Source: Parus major (Eukaryota > Chordata > Aves > Passeriformes > Paridae). From it: a DNA stretch of 64,000 nt. A model generated the notes under the pieces. It did no database searches. It saw only the letters and a list, made by a program, of their open reading frames with translations, and was not told the DNA's origin. The stretch covers positions 86,591,594 to 86,655,593 of the forward strand of contig NC_031770.1 of NCBI RefSeq assembly GCF_001522545.3, in the 5' to 3' direction. Both the position numbers and the translations under genes were made by a program. Within the stretch, counting starts at the first letter, position 1. Every line of letters begins with the position of its first letter. Shown here piece after piece: positions 36,161-48,718 of the stretch.

Positions 36161-37829
36161 TTAGACTAAGGTTTCCATTCACTTAAACAAAACAGTAGCA
36201 CTTCAACTGGCTAAGTGTGAAATACTAGTGACAACCAAAAACTTCTCTCTTAATTCTGCATACTTTGCAATTAGTTTGAATTGCAAATATTGGAAAAATT
36301 TTGTAAAGTTAAGCATGTAAAACTTATTTTTAAAATGCATAACTTACATTTTGAATTAGGGTTAAGAAACTCTTTGTTCCAGATTTCAGACTTATTTCCT
36401 TTTTAATTAGTAAGCTCATCCATCTGCATATAGATTGTGGAAGAATTGAGTCATGAGCTAAAATGATAGATCATAAGAAGTTTTTTAATTGCTACTGCCT
36501 CAGACTTGGAAATCTATATTTTTTTTTCAAATTCTTTACCAACTCAAATGTATTAAATATATATTGGATTTAGTTCTTTTCATGCCTATGCAGTCAAGAA
36601 AAGATGTCTCGCAAAGAGAAGGCTGTGGTCAGACAAAATGTCATAGTGTTATGTGAAAAAGGACAAAGTCTGTTTGGGATTAAAATCTATGAAGTTTTTA
36701 TAAATGTCAAATACTCTTCTCAGTGTAATCTCTGTTTGCAATACTGCTTTGTCTCTTTTGCTCTCTCTGCTCAGAAGATTTTTATTCTCTTTTTAATATA
36801 AACCCATTACGTGGTTGTCATTATTAATCTTGGTTATGAGCTACCTCTATAATTAGCCTTTTCTGTTTTAGCAGGATATTTTATATAGTCAAGAATTTTT
36901 TTTTAATATGGGTAAAGAGTCATTAATAACACCCCTTGAGATTTTTGCCTGTAAAGGTAATTTTTAGTAATTTTTAGTAACTTTCATTTTGTTTGCTCAC
37001 ATTATCTCACAGCATCTTTATGTATTAAGATATGGATATTCAGAACAGGGACAAATATTTCATGCTAAAAGTGATACAATTACTGCAGTTATGCCAAATA
37101 TTAGTTAGTACCCAAAGGGCTATATCAACCTTATATAAAAATGAGGGAGATTCTTCCAAGATTTATAAGAGGCTGTATTATCTATCTCTAAACTTTTTCA
37201 TCTCCTGTAGTGACAAATCTATATACTAGATTTCATCTCGCTATATAATTTCCTGGAAAGTACCTTAAGCCTCTAAGCCTCTGTTCAATCATGACAGGGA
37301 GCTGAAATTGAGTACAATGACCTCTATTATTTTGATTGTTACTAAATGAAATGGAATTTAGCTTGCCTTCCTTTTGTTCTAAAGCAAAGACTGTTTTCAG
37401 AAGGGTTTAGATCAAGCCATAACTCATTTTAAAATAAGAAGAAAGTTCTACTGTATAGCAAACAATAAAAAGAAGAATGGTAAATTATATTATCTTTTAC
37501 TTCTTATTCTATTCATATGATCATTACCAAAAAAAAAGCAGATTGCTCAAGGTCAGCAGCAAGCTAGGTTGGGCCCCTAGACCTCAATAGCATTCTATTT
37601 TAAAAGTAATGCAAGTATTCAATAGTTTCAACATACAACATTTCTAAGTGAAAATAGAGAATAAATTTATCTGAAGTTATATCTACTGACATAGGAGGCC
37701 GACCCTCCTGTACTGCAGCCTTTACTTCTATTCTTTCCTACAGCATCAAACTCGTTTAAAAGAGAGTTGACTGGATAGGGTTTCTGGGTTGGTTGGTTGG
37801 TTGTTTTATTGTAGAAGCTTTCTTCCAAT

Positions 37830-37861
37830 GCAATTTAACCATGTTGCAATTTAACCATGTT
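37830..37861. repeat. 16-bp perfect tandem duplication
   Basis: GCAATTTAACCATGTT twice in a row with no mismatch. Confidence 0.95.
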
Positions 37862-40130
37862 GCCATAGAAAGAAAAATAGGAAGAATGGGAGCAAAGAAT
37901 TTTTAAAGAACCCTGATCTCATCATCCACAGTGATCTCAGAACTTGTATAGGTGGTGGTTAGAGTTGGAAGTCTGGGCTTATCCATAAGAACACAAAAAC
38001 AACAAAAAATATCTATATGCAATTAAAAGCATTTATGATAATTATTAGGCAAGATAATCTAAAGTACAGAAAGCTGTACATTTACACTTTCATTAACCTA
38101 GTTTTATTTTAAGAAGTGTAGTTTTCTTAAGATACATACTTTACTTGTTCTGTCAGAAACTAAGTAGTAGAGATGTAAAATGTCTTTTTTTAATCTACAT
38201 TTTGGGGCCTCATGAAGGACATTTTTTGTCCTTTTTGTATTTCTTGTTACATTAATCTTTGGTAAGTTCCCCTGTTTTTAAATGCTTCAAGACTGAGCTT
38301 AATGGAAAATATGTAAAAAAACACCACTTCATCATATTACAAATCTGTATAGTCGAGTTTGAGTCAGCAAAGAGTGTCTAGAATTTCATATGGGGCTACA
38401 CACTAATTTGACATTGTGTATGTCAAATATTGGAGCATGATTCCCTATCACTGACACTTTTAAAAATATTTTTTTATAAATTAAAAAACTGTAGATATTA
38501 AATTACTGAACTAAAAGGTTTTCTGTCTTACAAATGTTCCTACTCCTTACCTGCACAACTAATTTTATCCTGTTCCTGAGGAAAATTGTAAAAATAAACT
38601 GACACAGAAGAAAGAAAGGAGAAGAAAAAAAAATTCCAGTTGACTGACTATTTAAAAATTTGGCACCCAAAAACATTTTATTTTATACTTTTGGGAGAGC
38701 TTTTGGTTTATTTATGAAGTCTCTGAATTTTAATTTTGGATTCATTTCACTTTAGCCTATATTTCCCTTTTGTTACTTGCTATCATTTACTCTTAGCACT
38801 TTGGGAGAAACATTAGCATTAAACTTTGACACTGTTAAAAGAAATACTGAGAAGAATCCTCACAATATACATTTGCTTTTGTAGGTGCTTCAAAGTTCTT
38901 CAAAACTAATGATATTTCTTATATTCCTATATGAATTCTTTTCTAGGATGGGGAGAGAAGTATTTTTGGAGTTATGGCCTAAACACTTGGGCTAACAGCA
39001 ATTTTTAGAGAGCAGTCTATCACAGGCAAACTTCCTTTTAACCATGAATAATTCATAAGCAGATTAATCTCAAGGTGTTTAAAAAGGCAATTGTCAAAAG
39101 CACTTAGTAATTTAGAAGCTTGAGTTTTAACCAGAAAAATATATTTTAGAAATATAACTTTCAGGATAGGATTTTTTTAATGTGTGATCTAATGCTCTAT
39201 TTTGTCTCATTTTTTAAAAGAAGCAATAACTCTTGCTGTTGTTAAAAATCATGGTTCATTGGCTTCAAAACTAAGTTTAAAATAATGGCAACTTATTTTC
39301 CATTATTCTCTGTAATGAAAGGGGACAGGCTAAAAAGATACATCATATCAAAACTTAAATCATGCCAGTAGCCAATGCTGAAGATGGAGTAAGCATGACT
39401 AAATGAAATTATTTGCATTGTGCCTCCACTACATAGCCATGTTGTAATGAAGTTCTCCAGCCTACTAGAAGTCTGATTATTAGTCTAGACAAGATAGACA
39501 AACTAAAGCCTGTTTAGTATGGACATTCAGTTTCTCTTAGGCTTGAGACTTGTCAGGACAGCACACTGTCTGCTCATTTTAAAGAGTCTGATAAAAAATT
39601 GGAATGGACTGTGCTGAATGTCTAAAATTGATTAAACAGTTCATAGAGAAATACGTAAGGGTTCAGTTAACCAAGAAGAAATGATGGACCCTTGTGTCAC
39701 AGCTTGTAAGTAAACTTCTATGATGTAAAAAACAGGCAACAGTGGTCTCTTTAATGATGAAGATGCAAGAAAGTCATCTGTATTCTCTATGTTTGTATCT
39801 GTAAATAGAGCTATGTGTCTTTCTAGAAGGGCCAAGTGAACTGTAATGCTCTTTTGTCTACAGAGAGACAGACAGATTGAAGTCCCTTCTCTCAATAAGC
39901 TCTATACATGGTATACTTTATTTATCACTCTCATTATAAATTTACTAAAAAAAATAAAAAAATCAAACTGTTCGGTGCACATATGTAGTTTTATATATGT
40001 AAAAGCAGGTAAATGAGAGGTCTAAGAAAAATGTGTGTATTATAACAGTAAAAAAATTAAAAGCATGAAAAAGAATTCTAAACCTAATTTAATACTTTAA
40101 ATTATAAGACTTGCCTGGAATTTATGTGTC

Positions 40131-40544
40131 TAGGCTTTTGTAGCAGGGAAGGCTACAGGGATGGCATCTCTGAGAAGCTGCAGAAGCTTCCTCTGTGTCT
40201 TCCCGAGCCAAAACCAGCTGGCTCCAACTCAGACCTGCGCTGGCCAAGGCTGAATCCATCAGTGAGAGTGATAGTGGCTCTGGGAGAACAGATTTAACAA
40301 CAGGAAAAAGCTATTGTGCAGGGCCAATTGCAGAAAGAGAGAGGAATGAGAATAAGTGAGAGGAACAGCTCTGCAGACACAAAGGTCAGTGCAGAAGGAG
40401 AGGGAGGAGGTGCTACAGGTGCTGGAACAGAGAAACCCCTGCAGCCCATGGGAGCAGAAATCCACCTGCAGCCTGTGGAAGGAGAGCAGAGCCCATGCTG
40501 GAGCAGGTGGATGTGCCCCAAGGAGGTTGTAACCCCATAGGAAA
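40131..40544 (+). mobile_element. Family A LTR, 5' half only
   Basis: Sense orientation. It has GCTTTTGTAGCAGGGAAGGC, GAGAAGCTGCAGAAGCTTCC, GAGAGGAACAGCTCTGCAGA and GGAGGAGGTGCTACAGGTGC, the same blocks as the reverse complement of 25640-26236. It breaks off at about 40544, before the 3' part with the polyadenylation signal. The ORFs at 40259-40540 lie inside it and are not genes. Confidence 0.85.
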
Positions 40545-43500
40545 TCTATGATTTATTCTCTCCTTGGAGTGAAAGTTGTGATAGGTTATTTATTTACTCC
40601 TGTGTAGTTGGTAAAAGACTATCACAGATGAATTTTTATAAAAAAATAATGTATGTAGTTGAGTTCAATATCTGAAGTGTGTTATTGATAATAAACAAAA
40701 CAATTTGGTTTGAAGAAACAAAACATTTAAGAGATAATTTTTCCAACTTCTGCTCAAAAAGAGAGCTACATGCAAATTGTTCAGAATCTTGTGCAGTAAA
40801 TTTCTGAAAAACTCTAAGAATAAAACATCAGTTTCTCTGTGCAATCCTTTCTCTGTCTTTGCCTTCTTAAACAGTCCTTCCGAAGTACTATTTAAAGCTG
40901 GTAAACACTAATTTAAATTAAGGCCTATCCACTCCTTAGGAGAATAGTTTTAATCGCTTCTTTATTTGTTTCTCCCCTTTCTTACTGGGCAAAATTGTGG
41001 CATTTGCTTTCTAACTCATGTGGCAATATGGGTTACTATTGCTACTGTGCTTCCATATTTTTCCTAAATTAATACCTCTGTAAAATATCTATAATAAAGC
41101 ATTTTCTTCCCTCACAAGGGTGTTGTAAGGTTTAATGAGATAATAATGTGCAGAACTCAAAATCTTCAGATAATAGGTCATGTATAAGTGCAAAGCATTA
41201 TTTATTATTATTATTTCTGTCCCTCAGAGCATATTTAAAATGCAAAAACTGTCCACATTGTCCACACAATTAGATTATTTTTTACCAACACTGGTTTTCT
41301 ATTACTTTTACTCAGCAGTGTACTATGGGCCTCATGTATCTCACCTACATTTATTTAGTATTCTTGGGTTCATACTTCCCAAATCCATGGCTTATAATAA
41401 ATAAGAAAAAATAAAAGGCAAAAATTCTTATTATAATAAAGTTATTACATGTAAGCAAAATAACTTGTTTAGGAGGTAGGAGAGTTTCCATTCAAAAAAA
41501 ATTGAAAAATCATAAAAGGCATGGGGATTTATTCAGAGAAAGGGTCAAAGAAAAAGAAAGTGTCTTTATTAATTTGATGTTTTGCTACGATAACAAAAGA
41601 TCAGTGCCAGGACATGGGTTGTAGCTCTGTAAATATGATTATTGCCCCATCAGGGGGATGCAATGCAGGGGCTCATCCATGCTATGGCCTGAGCTGAATG
41701 GTTTAACCCCAGGCAGTGACTGCTGCCTCACCCAATCCATCTCCAGCTTTGGGGCTATTGTGTGCAGGGATGGATGTGTATCCACCCTGGGTGTGGCTAG
41801 ATCCATGTAAAAACAGACAGGCATCTTCCACAGAACCTGATCATATTTTCTCAAGCCACATATATAAAACATACTTTTCAGTTTGAAGTGTCTAAAAGCT
41901 ACATTTTAACCAGACAAAATGTTGTGGCCTAAATACAGCACAGTCACATGAAATTGGAAATAAATATTACCTAACTTAGAATACAATGGATGAGGCTATA
42001 TTTGAGAGCAGAGTCTTCTGGTGTTTTTTACAGTGGACTATGTAGGGCAGAAAGAGCCGAAAAAGGTTCATTTGCTTTTTGGGAGCAAGTCCTGGAATAA
42101 ATTCCTCCAGCAATTAAACCTGAATCTTGATTGGAGAGACCCTGGTGGAGACAGCCAGGGTACAAATCAAGAGGTACTGCAGGTGCTGAATTCTAGACAT
42201 GCTGTAAACCTCTCCTATTTCACCAAGGGCATGTCCTAGCCTCTGGAACAACTGGAATGGGAACCTTAGCTGACTCAGCTGACTCTGAGAAAGAGATTTT
42301 AAGATAATAAAATTAGACAGCTGGGAATATGACTGCTACTGTGAAGATTACAACATTTAATAGATGTCATTTTGGGTGTCATGTCACTGTTTCTCATTAA
42401 ATGTTTATTAGGTGAAAAGAAGCAAAAAGCATAACAATTAAAAAACTGTATCAGTAAAAACAATGAAGTTCATCAGAGTAACACTCAAAGGTGTGTTGAC
42501 TTTGAAGGTTGCTAGAAGCTGCTGTGTCTGTGGCTTTTAAGTAGCTATTCCACCAAAAGCCTCATGCAATTTACTTCTGGAAGAAGACAGAAGAAATTCA
42601 GGAATATTCTGGAGGGCAAGGAGCTCAGAAAATAAAAGCAGTTTCACATTAAAGTGTTCAGAGTCAGAAGAGTCAGATTGTATCTGATCCCAAGACATGC
42701 CATAGTCAGGGCAGCAGGAAAAGCCTTTTTATTCACCTTGTTGAGACATAGCTTTTAGAACATTCATTGTAAAAATGGGAACAGTGTGGTTTAAATTACC
42801 TTGGTTTGATTTGGGATTTTTTTCCCTAAATTATTTTTTATCTTATCTCTTATCCCCATTTTTTATTTTTGTTTTTAATTGGAATAGAATTTTACTTTGA
42901 AAACAATACTAAATGCTTTGCTACATGTTACTGAATGAATTAAGTACCTGGAACTAAATATAAAGCCATTAAAAAAGAAACATTTTGCCATCAAAATGTC
43001 CTTATTATTGTTACATATTGTAGCTATTAAGAACACTGCTCTTGTGTAGATTGCTTTTGCTGTCTCTCTAACCTTGTCAGACAATGTGTTAATTATACTG
43101 TGTGACATACAGGGTGCTGTTGTCAAATAGAACTGAAGAATTGTTACTTTAAAAAAATTCTGTCTTTTAAAAATATTATTTGTTCCATTAAGAAATTTGC
43201 CTATTATCAAGCTCCAATATTTCATTTCTGCTAAAGTTACTTACAAAATATTTTTATATTCAATCATACTGAACACATTTAATATATGCAAACTAATTCT
43301 GTTGAGAAATATATACCAGTGTGCAGCAATGCATAATATTTATGAGCAGATCTTCTAAAAGACAGCACTATTCTTATGGGATTTATGTTCCCTCTTCCTT
43401 TTTTTCTTCTTTAGGGTTGTTCAAAGGAGGGTTTTTTTTGTAATTAAACAGTGAAAAGTATTTCCATCATTTTCATTATCTTTCATATTGTCAAAGCAAA

Positions 43501-43930
43501 ACAAGAGACATTTAGAAAATGGGCCTTCTGAAGCAAAGAAAATTACAGAATATTATATGGACCAAAAAGCAAATTACACAGTTTAAGCCCTAGCACATTT
43601 GAAGATTCATTCACATGTTCACAGCATGAACAAGTCATGATAACGAAGGCAGTTAATGATCCTTCCCTTTTTCTCAGAATTTATAGCTTAAATACATTTT
43701 TAAAACAAACTTTAGCTGTTCTCCTGAACTGTCAACATTATAACTAGAATAAAAGAAACTCAGCAGCCATTATCAAGTATATGTGTCACAAAAACAAATG
43801 TATTTTTCAAATATTGTTGCATATATTTTGTACTAAAAAGCTAAATTTCTAAGCCCTTTGAGGTCTATTTTTGTCAAATTCTCTACACAGAATTTCTCTT
43901 ACTCTCTGAGTTTCCTAAATCCTTTTGTAT

Positions 43931-44106
43931 ACACAAAAACCCCCAATAAAAAACAGTAAAAACACTCCCCACCCCCAAAACAATAAAACAAAACAAATAA
44001 ACAAACAACAAAAAAGCCACCCCAAAATAAAAACAAACCAAACCCCAAAAACCCACAAAACAAAAAAAAAAAAAACCCAAAACCCAAAACAAACAACAAA
44101 ACAAAA
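43931..44106. repeat. A/C-rich low-complexity tract
   Basis: About 175 bases of AAAC, CCCC and AAAAA on the + strand with very few G or T. All overlapping ORFs of 66 to 102 codons (F/G/V-rich on minus, K/N/Q/P-rich on plus) are composition artefacts. Confidence 0.9.
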
Positions 44107-47100
44107 GATCAAGGCTCTCAACTTTGTCCTGTTTGTTCCTCCAAGTGCTTGAGAACAGCCTGAATAATTTTGCATATTGCCGTGCAGCCAAGAATTATGC
44201 ACTCCTTCTGTGAGAAGCTGCCTTTATTTTTAGGTACAGGGATGACAGGGATAGATGAGCATTTTACCAGTGCGTTGTACAGCCAACTATGCCAATCAAA
44301 CTGGACTCTCACGATGAGGAATAAACATCAGTCTCATGGATGAAGGTCTTTAATTTATACCTTGGTGCTACCCACAGCTAAACTAAAAGGCTGACAAATT
44401 AACACTGTGAGAAATAAATGGATTTTGCAGGAGGAGAGAGAGGACTGTTCTCTATCTTTGTCATATCCTAATCACATAGAAACTTGGTGGGGGTTTTCCT
44501 TTATTTTTATGACAAAAAACAAGTCTAAGTCAGTATGAGCAAATGGACTTCTTGGCTTTACATTTAATTCTTGTGCAGCTGGTTTTAGCCCCCAATATTG
44601 TTTCCCATTGTGTTTTTTTCATTCAGATTCAATGAATCTCAACTGAATTGACTTTGTAACTGCACCCCACAGGTAGACTAAGTGTTCTTTGGGCTATTAA
44701 AGTGCCTGTTGCCCTGGAGCTTTCCTGAAGTGGATATAAAGTCCAAATAACAGCTGGAAGACACACAATGAAACTTACTTTGAAAAAAAGATAGCTGCTG
44801 TTTCTAGAAGTTTCTGTTCATATTTACAGTAGAGTGTGAATGGCAGAGCCAAGAATATGCTTAAATTATTCGTGGTTTCCAAGTAGCCTTTCTCTTATTC
44901 TGTTGCGAACATATTAGAAAAACATGTCTCAATTGCAGGAGCCTCATCCTTTTCTGCAGAAATGAAGCTCTATTAAGATGATCTCTGGACTTTCAAGTGC
45001 TTGCAGCTCTCTTGGTTTCCATATCTATCAAATTATCTACTTTAAGCTACTACAGAGAGATGTAATGAAAGGCATTTCAGTGTAATGCATTGCACAGAAA
45101 TATGGGACTATCTGTATCTGAGCTGATAAGAATCAGAGGCAACTTCTATTTTGCCTGAAATTGCAGACATAGTGGGCTAGATTCTGCTGCTCTTGTACAA
45201 ATATGACTGTATTTTCTACGGCACCCCTTGAGTTTCATCTGACATTTGAAATATTTATTTTAGGTGTAATGAAGCTTATAAGATGTGAGTAAAAATGTCA
45301 TCACTGTTTCTCTTCTTTAATAAATTTTTAAAAAAGATTGCAGGACTACTTTGTGAACTCTTTTTCAAATTATGCTAATGCTTCAAATATTTCACTGGAG
45401 GAACAAACACCAATGCCTTTCAAAGTAAAGCCATAGATTTGTAAAGATATCCTCTGATACTTATTTTTCTGTGGTAGCTAACTACTCTCCTCTGATCCTG
45501 AAAAGCATCTGTGATTCAACAATCTTTGGTAAGCAGTGAGAGCTTCAGAATATGTACCTGTTCTTTTATGAATGACTTTCACATTACTCTTATGCAAAAA
45601 AAGAAACCTCATTAAAAGAAATATGTCTTGAGTGATTTAGTATCATTGTGAGTTAAGTTGATGTATATTTATGTGCTCTGCCATTGTACAAGAGAAAATC
45701 ATTTGGTCTTGATTTTGGTTTTGGGTTTGTATGGGCAGGAGGCATATAAATGACTCTTCATGTCAGTGATACAATTTCTAAAATTTTTATATTGACTTAG
45801 AATAATTTTTTCTGCTTGCAATTCAATTCTTGCTTTGCTATATTTTTAATATTTGAAGACAATCTTACTAAATCAGATCTATGCTGCTTTTTTAGTCTGT
45901 GCTGTCTCCCACAGAATAAACTTGGGGATAAATTCTGACTTAAAACAGATTCCAGTAAACAAAATGTAACTAATAATCGAGGCATTACAATGAATTTCAA
46001 AGACTTAAACTATACTTTTTTGTATCTCAGTTGGAAAATGGTCAAGATGAGAGTTTATCTTACTTTTTTAGAATCTTCATCTGAATTTTGAGGTGAAAAA
46101 TACTGGCAGCTTGGTCTTCTCTATAAAGTTTTATAAAGTATTAAAATAAAAAGACTAATACATGAGAAATTTGCAGCATATAATGACAGGGAGTACTTCT
46201 CACTGAACGTTTAGAATGACTCTTCTTGAAAAGTAAATTAATGGGGTTTTTGAAACACTTTTACAGCAAATCCAGGAGTAATTTGTAAGATAAAAACATT
46301 TTGTGCAAAATCAGAGAGTTATGGTTATAAATAAAGGAATAATCTTTATTTCTATTAGATAGACTATATATGGAACCATATCTAAGAAATGATGAAATTT
46401 TCTTTCCATTTAAGTAGAAGAGAATTAGCTACTGAAGTGCTCTCAACATGTAAGCCTAATCACTACAAGCATTATCTGGAAATTATCTGGCAAAGGTCTG
46501 TTTATGTATTCTGTTCTGGTTTGTAGAAGCCAAACATTTCATAGAAGTATCTTGAATTCAACAAACTTCTGTGTAGTTATGAAATTCTCCAGTTTTTCTA
46601 CTCTGTTGGAATAAAAATCTTTCAAAGTCAAGTCAGTTGTCTTGAGCAGACTTTTCAGGGGTTCCAGAAGCCCTAAAAAAGATGTGAAAGTCAGAAAGCT
46701 CCAGATGACCATGGAAAATCCCACCTCTCATCTCAATGACTATCCAGGTTCCCTTGCCTTTGCAGTGGAGTGGAAAGAGACATCATCTAATAATTGTTGC
46801 AGCCTAGAATGAAAAAAAAAATATAAATTCCATTTGAAAGCATTCACAAAACAGAAGTACATATTATCTTGTCAACATCATGAGCAGTTTCTTCCCCAAT
46901 TATTATTTTTCAGGCTTTCTATTCCATAGATTCTAAAATTGATTTAGCTTCCAAGACCATTTATGATTAAGTGTGACCTAACACATCAGCTGTCAACCTG
47001 CTCCCTGCTTGGGGTTTCTGTCCAACCCTCTGTCCAACCCTACTGGATGTTGCCTGGAATTTGAGCTTCTTGTCCAGAGCACAAAAGTTTTTCACAGTCT

Positions 47101-47856
47101 GATTGACCCTATTCTTTTATTTTTTTTAATAGCACATAAATAATGTCTGTGGCTGTTATTGTGCCCTTAAGCATGTTTTCCTTATGTTTAGGAGCCTCAA
47201 GCGTATTTGGAAACTCACTGATTTACATGTGAAGGAAAACTAATAAATAGTGACAGAGAAAAAAATATTGAAAAGGATTTTTCCAAGTCACACAACAACT
47301 CAAAAATAGCACCTGTGCAGGAGTTAGCTTTGCTCTGTGGCCCATGTCTGACTGTGATTTCTGTAATTCACCTTCTCCTGTGAAACTTCAGATTTGTAGC
47401 TCAGAATTTGTAATTCTGAACTAGAAATTGGAGGCAAAATTAACTAATCCACAGATGTCAGGGACTGCACCAGAACATTGCATTCAGCCTGGACTTCTTA
47501 GTGCTCCCTGATTTTCACAGCTAACCCTAACTTGACAGGCCTTGTGGCTGTAGCAACTGAAGTTGACAGTTGACATTTGTTCTCAGCATGAATGAGAAAC
47601 AGCCTTTTGCTTGTATGTTGTTAGCAAATTGCTCTTCTTGATCTTTCTGTCATTTTGGATGTCTCATGCAAATTGAGATTACTCAGTACCCACTAGAAAA
47701 ATCAAAATGAGTTAATGCATATTAAATACTAAAAAAACCCAAACCAAACAGGTCTCCAAACCTGCAACAACAGTGTTTCAGCTAATGTTCTAGTTTAATG
47801 AGATAGATTAATTTTAAAGAAAAAAAGTATGTTATCTCTTCATGACATTTGTCCTG

Positions 47857-47897
47857 TATTTTATTTTATTTTATTTTATTTTATTTTATTTATTTTT
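47857..47897. repeat. (ATTTT)n microsatellite
   Basis: About seven perfect ATTTT units followed by ATTTATTTTTT. Likely to be length-polymorphic. Confidence 0.95.
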
Positions 47898-48417
47898 TCA
47901 GATTCTTTTACTGATATCATTATAGCCAAGCATAAATAGTTTCACATGTATCAACAAGTAATAAGGTATTGTGTTTACTTTTGAAGAACCCAAGACTTTC
48001 ATTGTGGAAACAGTTGTAAAAGTATCAATACCATTAAAATTTTTACAAATATTATATATGGTTATTTTCAGTAAAGCTAGCATTATAAAATTATGTTAAG
48101 GAATATCAGCATCTTTATCCATTCTGATATCCTTTTTTGCTTTCTCTTTTATCTACCTGCCTGATACAAAACTACTTCCCTATGGATGTTTTGGTATATA
48201 TTCTTTTCTCAGCTAGACTCAATAATTTTATTAAAATGGTTACATTTTATGTTGCAATTAACAATTATTTTGCATTAATTAATAAGTTTTAACTTAAATT
48301 TAAAGCAAACTAGTGAATACTGAAATATATCTTATTCAAGGTCAAGTATCTACCAGTAAAAATATTTTTCAAATATGCAGATTTCTTTAGAGATATAAGT
48401 TGTTATCTTCAATCTGT

Positions 48418-48508
48418 ATCAGTACAGTCTGGGTGACAAATGGACTGAGAGCAGCATTGCAGAAAAGGAATTGAGGCTAATCATGGATGAATAAATGGGA
48501 ATGTTGCA
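48418..48508 (+). mobile_element. CR1 fragment, first piece of a nested copy
   Basis: GTACAGTCTGGGTGACAAAT, GAGAGCAGCATTGCAGAAAA and ATGGATGAATAAATGG match the CR1 segment that encodes the 'AEKDLGVLVDEKL' area. The match then stops and a different CR1 part follows. The end near 48508 is approximate. Confidence 0.7.
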
Positions 48509-48718
48509 GAAATTTGCATCCCAGAAAGAGAACTGTATCTTTTTTGGTAATGAAACATTGGAACAGGTCATCCAGGGAGCTGGTAGATGCCCCATCCCTG
48601 GAGGCAATCAAGGTCAGGCTGAGCTCTGAGACATCTGATCTAGTTGAATATATCCCTGCTCATTGCAGAGAAGTTGGACCTGAAAGGTGTTTTCCAACTC
48701 AAACTATGATTCTGTGGT
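48509..48718 (+). mobile_element. CR1 3' fragment inserted into or next to another CR1
   Basis: The frame at 48487-48732 gives MKHWNRSSRELVDAPSLEAI, the CR1 'EHWNRLPREVVDAPSLE' C-terminus, and then the 3' end CAACTCAAACTATGATTCTG at 48696-48715. Its ATGATTCTGTGGT tail marks a complete 3' end, directly followed by coding sequence from further upstream in a CR1, so the order is not that of a single copy. Confidence 0.75.

Larger units (their letters stand above)
34576..40130. other. Non-coding stretch, no gene recognised
   Basis: Unique-looking AT-rich DNA with a somewhat GC-richer patch at 35060-35400. Contains a 16-bp palindrome at 35496-35511, an A-rich run at 36137-36160, a 16-bp tandem duplication at 37830-37861 and a hairpin at 38406-38428. 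Confidence 0.5.
40545..48417. other. Long non-coding stretch, no gene recognised
   Basis: Mostly unique AT-rich DNA. 41600-41870 is GC-richer and may be an unclassified repeat relic. The 116-codon minus-strand ORF at 43225-42875 has no motif. Contains the A/C-rich tract at 43931-44106, a 12-bp tandem duplication at 47017-47040 and an ATTTT microsatellite at 47857-47897. Confidence 0.5.

Noticed and set aside
42875..43225. 116-codon minus ORF as a host exon
   Set aside because: No recognisable domain, no clear splice sites and AT-rich composition like its flanks.
43883..44202. Hydrophobic 66 to 102-codon minus ORFs resembling membrane proteins
   Set aside because: Translated from the A/C-rich low-complexity tract; phenylalanine and glycine runs come from TTTT and GGGG.
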